9,741 bases of DNA, taken from Syntrophaceae bacterium UBA4810 (GTDB taxonomy: Bacteria > Desulfobacterota > Syntrophia > Syntrophales > Smithellaceae). Under the pieces are notes generated by a model. The model saw only the letters and a program-made list of their open reading frames with translations. It had not been told where the DNA came from and searched no databases. The translations under genes were made by a program, and so were the position numbers. Below, piece by piece: positions 6,896 to 9,741 of the stretch. Every line of letters starts with the position of its first letter. Positions within the stretch are counted from its first letter, which is position 1. Location of the stretch: assembly GCA_002402545.1 (NCBI GenBank), contig DHGA01000003.1, positions 1 to 9,741 on the forward strand. Direction: 5' to 3'.

Positions 6896-6903
6896 AAGGG
6901 GGA
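6896..6903 (+). promoter_or_regulatory. Strong ribosome binding site that fixes the thiolase start
   Basis: AAGGGGGA is placed eight bases before the ATG at 6912. Later in-frame Met codons (residues 34 and 38) have no such site, so the long N-terminal extension of the thiolase is likely translated. Confidence 0.7.
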
Positions 6904-6911
6904 TAAGTATA

Positions 6912-8273
6912 ATGTCCAACAAAGCGCAGAAACTGGAAAAAACAAGAGCGGAAATATACAAAGACGCGCCCATTGCCAAATTCGGGCAAAGAAAGCCGGA
7001 TTTCAGTACCATGGGCAAGAAAATGAAAAATCCGCATAAAAAATTCCGTGAGGTCGTTTGCGTGGAAGCGTGCCGAACTCCTTACGGCCGCGCGGGCGGC
7101 GCACTCAAAGATTTAACCGCGATGGAATTGGGCGCGCTGGCGATTAAGGAAGTTCTGCGCCGGACGGACGGTAAGGTAAAACCGGGCGATGTAGATTATA
7201 TCTTTATGGGGCAGGTTGTTCCCGCCGGCTGCGGGCAGATTCCCGGCAGGCAGGCGACTATTTTAGCCGGGGTGCCGGAACATGTTCCTTCCATCACGGT
7301 AAATAAAGTTTGTTCTTCCGGCATTAAAACAATTGATTTGGCTTTTCAGATGATTCTTTTAGGACGCGCCGATATCTGCGTCGCGGGAGGGCAGGAAAGC
7401 ATGAGCAACTGTCCGTTTGTTTTGCCTGATATGCGCTGGGGTGCAAAGATGGCTCTACCCAACGGACGCGTAGTGGATTCCATGGTCTATGACGGTCTTT
7501 GGGATGCTTTTTATAACCGCCACATGGCGATTCACGGTTCGGAAGTCGCGGACGAATTCGGATTTACCAAAGAAGAACAAGATGAGTGGGCGCTTAATTC
7601 GCAGATGAACGCGGTCAAAGCAATGAGTGAAGGAAAGCTTGAAGATGAAATATTTCCGGTAGAAGTCAAACAGGGCAAGAAAATATTTATTATGGATAAA
7701 GACGAAGGGCCGCGCCCGGAGACAACCATAGAAGGACTGGCCAAGCTACCGCCAGTATTCGGGCATTTAAGCACGGTTACCGGAAAACCCGGCAGCGTGA
7801 CCGCGGGCAACGCACCGGGAGTAAATGACGGCGGCGATGTTTGCCTGATTATGAGCAGGGAAAAAGCCGATGAATTGGGATTGAAGCCTATCTTCACCAT
7901 TGTCGATTATGCCGAAGTATCACAGCCGACAAAAGATATTGCCACCGTGCCAGGATTGGCGATTAAAAAAATTCTGGAACAAAACGATATGACACTTGAC
8001 CAGATGGATGTCATAGAAATTAACGAAGCTTTTGCCGCGGTAGCGCTGGTGAGCTGCCGATCCATTTTAGGTATGTCCAAGGAAGAAATGTTTAAAAAAG
8101 TTAACATCAACGGCGGCGCGGTAGCCTACGGCCATCCGATCGGCGCTACCGGCGCGCGTATTTTGATGACATTGGGTTATGAACTAAGAAGGCGCGGCGG
8201 CGGATGGGGCGTCTGCGGTATCTGCTCCGGTCACGCGCAGGGCGACGCGATGCTGATCAGGGTGGATAAGTAA
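6912..8273 (+). CDS. Acetyl-CoA acetyltransferase-type thiolase with N-terminal extension
   Basis: This is a thiolase-fold enzyme that condenses two acetyl-CoA to acetoacetyl-CoA or cleaves 3-ketoacyl-CoA in the reverse direction. At 453 residues it is about 50-60 longer than typical bacterial thiolases. Homology begins near residue 46 (FREVVCVEACRTPYGRAGG), and residues 1-45 are a lysine-rich hydrophilic extension. The acyl-accepting Cys134 is in NKVCSSGIK, QESMSN is at 161-166, NEAFA at 371-375, and catalytic His408 in GGAVAYGHPIGATG. The second catalytic cysteine is Cys438, in CSGHAQG, where most thiolases have C-x-G-G-G-x-G. The catalytic set is complete despite the altered loop. A strong ribosome binding site precedes the ATG. 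Malate dehydrogenase follows 39 bases later, probably co-transcribed. Whether it is biosynthetic (atoB/phaA-like) or degradative (fadA-like) cannot be decided here. Confidence 0.92.
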   Translation: MSNKAQKLEKTRAEIYKDAPIAKFGQRKPDFSTMGKKMKNPHKKFREVVCVEACRTPYGRAGGALKDLTAMELGALAIKEVLRRTDGKVKPGDVDYIFMGQVVPAGCGQIPGRQATILAGVPEHVPSITVNKVCSSGIKTIDLAFQMILLGRADICVAGGQESMSNCPFVLPDMRWGAKMALPNGRVVDSMVYDGLWDAFYNRHMAIHGSEVADEFGFTKEEQDEWALNSQMNAVKAMSEGKLEDEIFPVEVKQGKKIFIMDKDEGPRPETTIEGLAKLPPVFGHLSTVTGKPGSVTAGNAPGVNDGGDVCLIMSREKADELGLKPIFTIVDYAEVSQPTKDIATVPGLAIKKILEQNDMTLDQMDVIEINEAFAAVALVSCRSILGMSKEEMFKKVNINGGAVAYGHPIGATGARILMTLGYELRRRGGGWGVCGICSGHAQGDAMLIRVDK

Positions 8274-8312
8274 CACATTTAAACTACATTCACCAAATAG
8301 AGGTATAATAAA

Positions 8313-9245
8313 ATGAAACAGAAAGTTACTGTTGTTGGCGCGGGTAATGTTGGCGCGACCGCGGCGCAAAGGCTGGCGGAAAAAGAGCTTTGTGACGTCA
8401 TTGTGGTTGATATTATTGAAGGAGTGCCGCAGGGAAAATCCCTGGACTTAACACAGGCCGCGCCGATTGAAAAACACGATGCCCATTTGACGGGAGCCAA
8501 TTCCTACGAGGCATCGGCGAATTCCGATATCGTGATTATCACCGCGGGAATTCCGCGCAAGCCCGGCATGAGCCGCGACGATCTTCTGTCCACCAATCGC
8601 GGCATCATCAGAAGCGTCACCAAAGAGGTGGTCAAATATTCCCCTAATGCCATATTAATTATTGTCAGCAATCCGCTCGACGCGATGTGCCATGTGGCGA
8701 TGGAGGAAAGCGGGTTTCCCAAACACAAAGTCATCGGTATGGCGGGCGTTCTGGATTCCGCGCGCTTCCGCGCTTTTATATCTATGGAACTAAGTGTATC
8801 CGTGGAAAATATTCACGCGCTGGTTATGGGCGGGCATGGCGATACAATGGTGCCTCTGCCACGTTTTTCCACGGTAGCGGGAGTGCCGATTACGGAGCTT
8901 ATCCCGGCCACGCGCATTGAAGAAATGGTTACGCGCACGCGCAACGGAGGCGCGGAAATTGTCAGTCTTCTGAAAACCGGCAGCGCTTATTACGCGCCTG
9001 CTTCAGCGGCGGTGGAGATGGCCGAATCCATTTTAAAAGATAAAAAGAAAATTTTGCCTTGCGCCGCTTATCTCACGGGCGAGTACGGCATTTCCGACTT
9101 GTTTGTTGGCGTACCGGTAAAGCTTGGTGCCAAGGGCATTGAACAAATTATTGAGCTTAAGCTTTCGGCGGAAGAACAGCAGGCGCTGAAAAAATCAGCC
9201 TCGGCCGTTCAGGAACTTGTAGATGCTATGAAAAAAATGGCTTAA
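8313..9245 (+). CDS. mdh: NAD-dependent malate dehydrogenase (LDH-like type)
   Basis: This enzyme interconverts malate and oxaloacetate with NAD in the cytoplasm. Its 310 residues are typical of the lactate dehydrogenase-like malate dehydrogenases. The dinucleotide site is GAGNVG (9-14), with Asp33 in VVDI placed to bind the NAD ribose. The mobile substrate loop is AGIPRKPGMSRDD (78-90); Arg82 and Arg88 bind the substrate carboxylate, and an Arg at this loop position favours malate over lactate. Asn120 (SNPLD), Asp148 and Arg151 (LDSARFR), and catalytic His175 (GGHGDTMVP) complete the site. AGAGGT at 8299-8304, eight bases before the ATG, is a good ribosome binding site. It follows the thiolase closely, linking acetyl-CoA metabolism and the C4 part of the TCA cycle. 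Confidence 0.95.
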   Translation: MKQKVTVVGAGNVGATAAQRLAEKELCDVIVVDIIEGVPQGKSLDLTQAAPIEKHDAHLTGANSYEASANSDIVIITAGIPRKPGMSRDDLLSTNRGIIRSVTKEVVKYSPNAILIIVSNPLDAMCHVAMEESGFPKHKVIGMAGVLDSARFRAFISMELSVSVENIHALVMGGHGDTMVPLPRFSTVAGVPITELIPATRIEEMVTRTRNGGAEIVSLLKTGSAYYAPASAAVEMAESILKDKKKILPCAAYLTGEYGISDLFVGVPVKLGAKGIEQIIELKLSAEEQQALKKSASAVQELVDAMKKMA

Positions 9246-9252
9246 TTTTATA

Positions 9253-9349
9253 GTCATTGCGAATCCAGAGTTATCGGGATGAAGCAAGCGCTGTTTTTCG
9301 AAGGTTTATGAGATGGCGTCGCTCATTTCACTCCCTCGTCATGGCATTA
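9253..9349. repeat. Possible decayed palindromic intergenic repeat
   Basis: The left side (GTCATTGCGA at 9253, then GATGAAGCAAGCG) and the right side (GAGATGGCGTCGCTC, then CACTCCCTCGTCATGGC) resemble the two arms of an intergenic palindromic element I recall as widespread in deltaproteobacterial and related genomes, of the form GTCATTGCGA...GAAGCAATCTC...GAGATTGC...GTCGCTTC...TCGCAATGAC. The arms are too diverged to pair well, so this would be a degenerate copy. Identification is from memory of the element's sequence and is tentative. Confidence 0.35.
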
Positions 9350-9350
9350 T

Positions 9351-9377
9351 GAAGTTTTCCTGAATGCAGGGTTCTTC
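9351..9377 (+). other. Small interrupted hairpin upstream of the ferredoxin gene
   Basis: GAAG (9351-9354) pairs with CTTC (9374-9377), and inside it CCTG (9359-9362) pairs with CAGG (9367-9370), separated by an internal loop. No T-run follows. It may be part of the neighbouring repeat or a weak leader structure; no clear terminator for mdh is visible in this gap. Confidence 0.2.
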
Positions 9378-9408
9378 AAAAACTTGTAGATTTAATAAAA
9401 AGGATGAC

Positions 9409-9741
9409 ATGAAACGCAGAATAATCAAAATTGACGAAGAAAAATGCACGGGTTGTGGTCTGTGCGTGCCGGGCTGCGCGGAAGGCGCCATTCAGATTAT
9501 CGAAGGCAAAGCCAAACTCGTGAGCGATGTTTACTGCGATGGCTTGGGTGCGTGCTTGGGCGAATGTCCCGAAGGAGCCCTTTCTATCGAGGAGCGTGAC
9601 GCGCCGCCTTTTGACGAAAAGCTCGTTCAGGAGCATCTGGCGAAGACTTCAGAGAAAACGCCGGCGCACGGTTCACCCGTGATGTCGCAGCCGGGCTGCC
9701 CCGGATCCGCGCACGCGGTTTTGGAACGAAAAACGGCGGGT
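9409..9741 (+). CDS. 4Fe-4S ferredoxin-domain protein (3' partial)
   Basis: The frame runs from the ATG at 9409 to the window end, 111 residues without a stop. AAAGGA at 9399-9404, four bases before the ATG, supports the start. Residues 1-60 are a two-cluster ferredoxin domain. Cys13, Cys16, Cys19 and Cys23 form C-x2-C-x2-C-x3-C in EKCTGCGLCVPGCAEGAI. The second motif is Cys43-x5-Cys49-x3-Cys53 (CDGLGACLGECPEGAL), with Leu46 where a fourth cysteine would normally sit. After a charged linker comes SQPGCPGSAHAV, starting near residue 93. The layout recalls a family of roughly 200-300-residue electron-transfer or 'ATP-binding/4Fe-4S' proteins in anaerobes with a cysteine-containing C-terminal part, but that part is not in the window. 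It would act in cytoplasmic redox chemistry; the partner is unknown. Confidence 0.85.
   Translation, partial: MKRRIIKIDEEKCTGCGLCVPGCAEGAIQIIEGKAKLVSDVYCDGLGACLGECPEGALSIEERDAPPFDEKLVQEHLAKTSEKTPAHGSPVMSQPGCPGSAHAVLERKTAG

Noticed and set aside
6908..6913. TATAAT just before the thiolase start
   Set aside because: It overlaps the ATG and lies downstream of a strong ribosome binding site, so it cannot be the -10 for this gene. No -35 is at the right distance. A similar TATAAT before mdh (8304-8309) was rejected for the same reason.
7532..7900. 122-codon open frame on the minus strand inside the thiolase gene
   Set aside because: It lies opposite a well-supported thiolase, has no recognisable domain, and its composition is a reflection of the codons opposite.
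9376..9636. 86-codon open frame on the minus strand near the window end
   Set aside because: It is antisense to the cysteine motifs of the ferredoxin gene, which has a ribosome site and clear family motifs.
1..9741. Defence system, prophage, transposon or CRISPR
   Set aside because: No repeat-spacer array, transposase, integrase, toxin-antitoxin pair or nuclease gene is visible. All sizeable genes belong to known metabolic or transport families.

Overview
The window reads as ordinary chromosomal DNA from an anaerobic bacterium. The best guess is a former deltaproteobacterium (Desulfobacterota, perhaps a syntrophic or sulfate-reducing lineage). The reasons are the gene set: a Liv-type ABC transporter joined to a phenylacetate-CoA ligase, a thiolase beside an LDH-like malate dehydrogenase, and a ferredoxin-domain protein of a type I associate with such anaerobes. 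This assignment rests on gene content and remembered family resemblance, not on a marker gene, so it is moderate at best.

Region 1 (1-5976, + strand) is one co-directional cluster: livK (5' end missing), livH, livM, livG, livF and a paaK-type ligase. The five liv genes make a complete high-affinity uptake system: periplasmic binding protein, two permeases and two ATPases. livM/livG are 4 bases apart and livG/livF may overlap. A strong stem-loop lies between livK and livH, where binding-protein messages are often stabilised relative to the permease genes. The ligase follows livF by 65 bases with a strong ribosome binding site. This suggests that the imported compound, or its breakdown product, is an aryl acid that is activated to its CoA thioester. 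The ligand may therefore be aromatic (an aromatic amino acid or an aryl carboxylate) rather than leucine.

Region 2 (5977-6911) holds a single minus-strand gene for a TVP38/TMEM64 (DedA-superfamily) membrane protein, convergent with the ligase. It is followed by a 214-base AT-rich divergent intergenic region with a candidate promoter for the minus-strand gene and two inverted repeats ahead of the thiolase.

Region 3 (6912-9741, + strand) holds an acetyl-CoA acetyltransferase-type thiolase with an unusual 45-residue N-terminal extension and a variant C-terminal active-site loop. It is followed 39 bases later by malate dehydrogenase, probably in one transcript. After a 163-base gap that looks like a decayed palindromic intergenic repeat, a ferredoxin-domain protein begins and runs off the window end. 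Together these fit acyl-CoA/acetyl-CoA and TCA-cycle metabolism in an anaerobe.

I found no tRNA, rRNA, CRISPR array, transposase, phage gene or defence system. I do not see a convincing undescribed system. The most interesting items are the transporter-ligase linkage, the two thiolase peculiarities, the seven-cysteine ferredoxin domain and the possible operators upstream of the thiolase.
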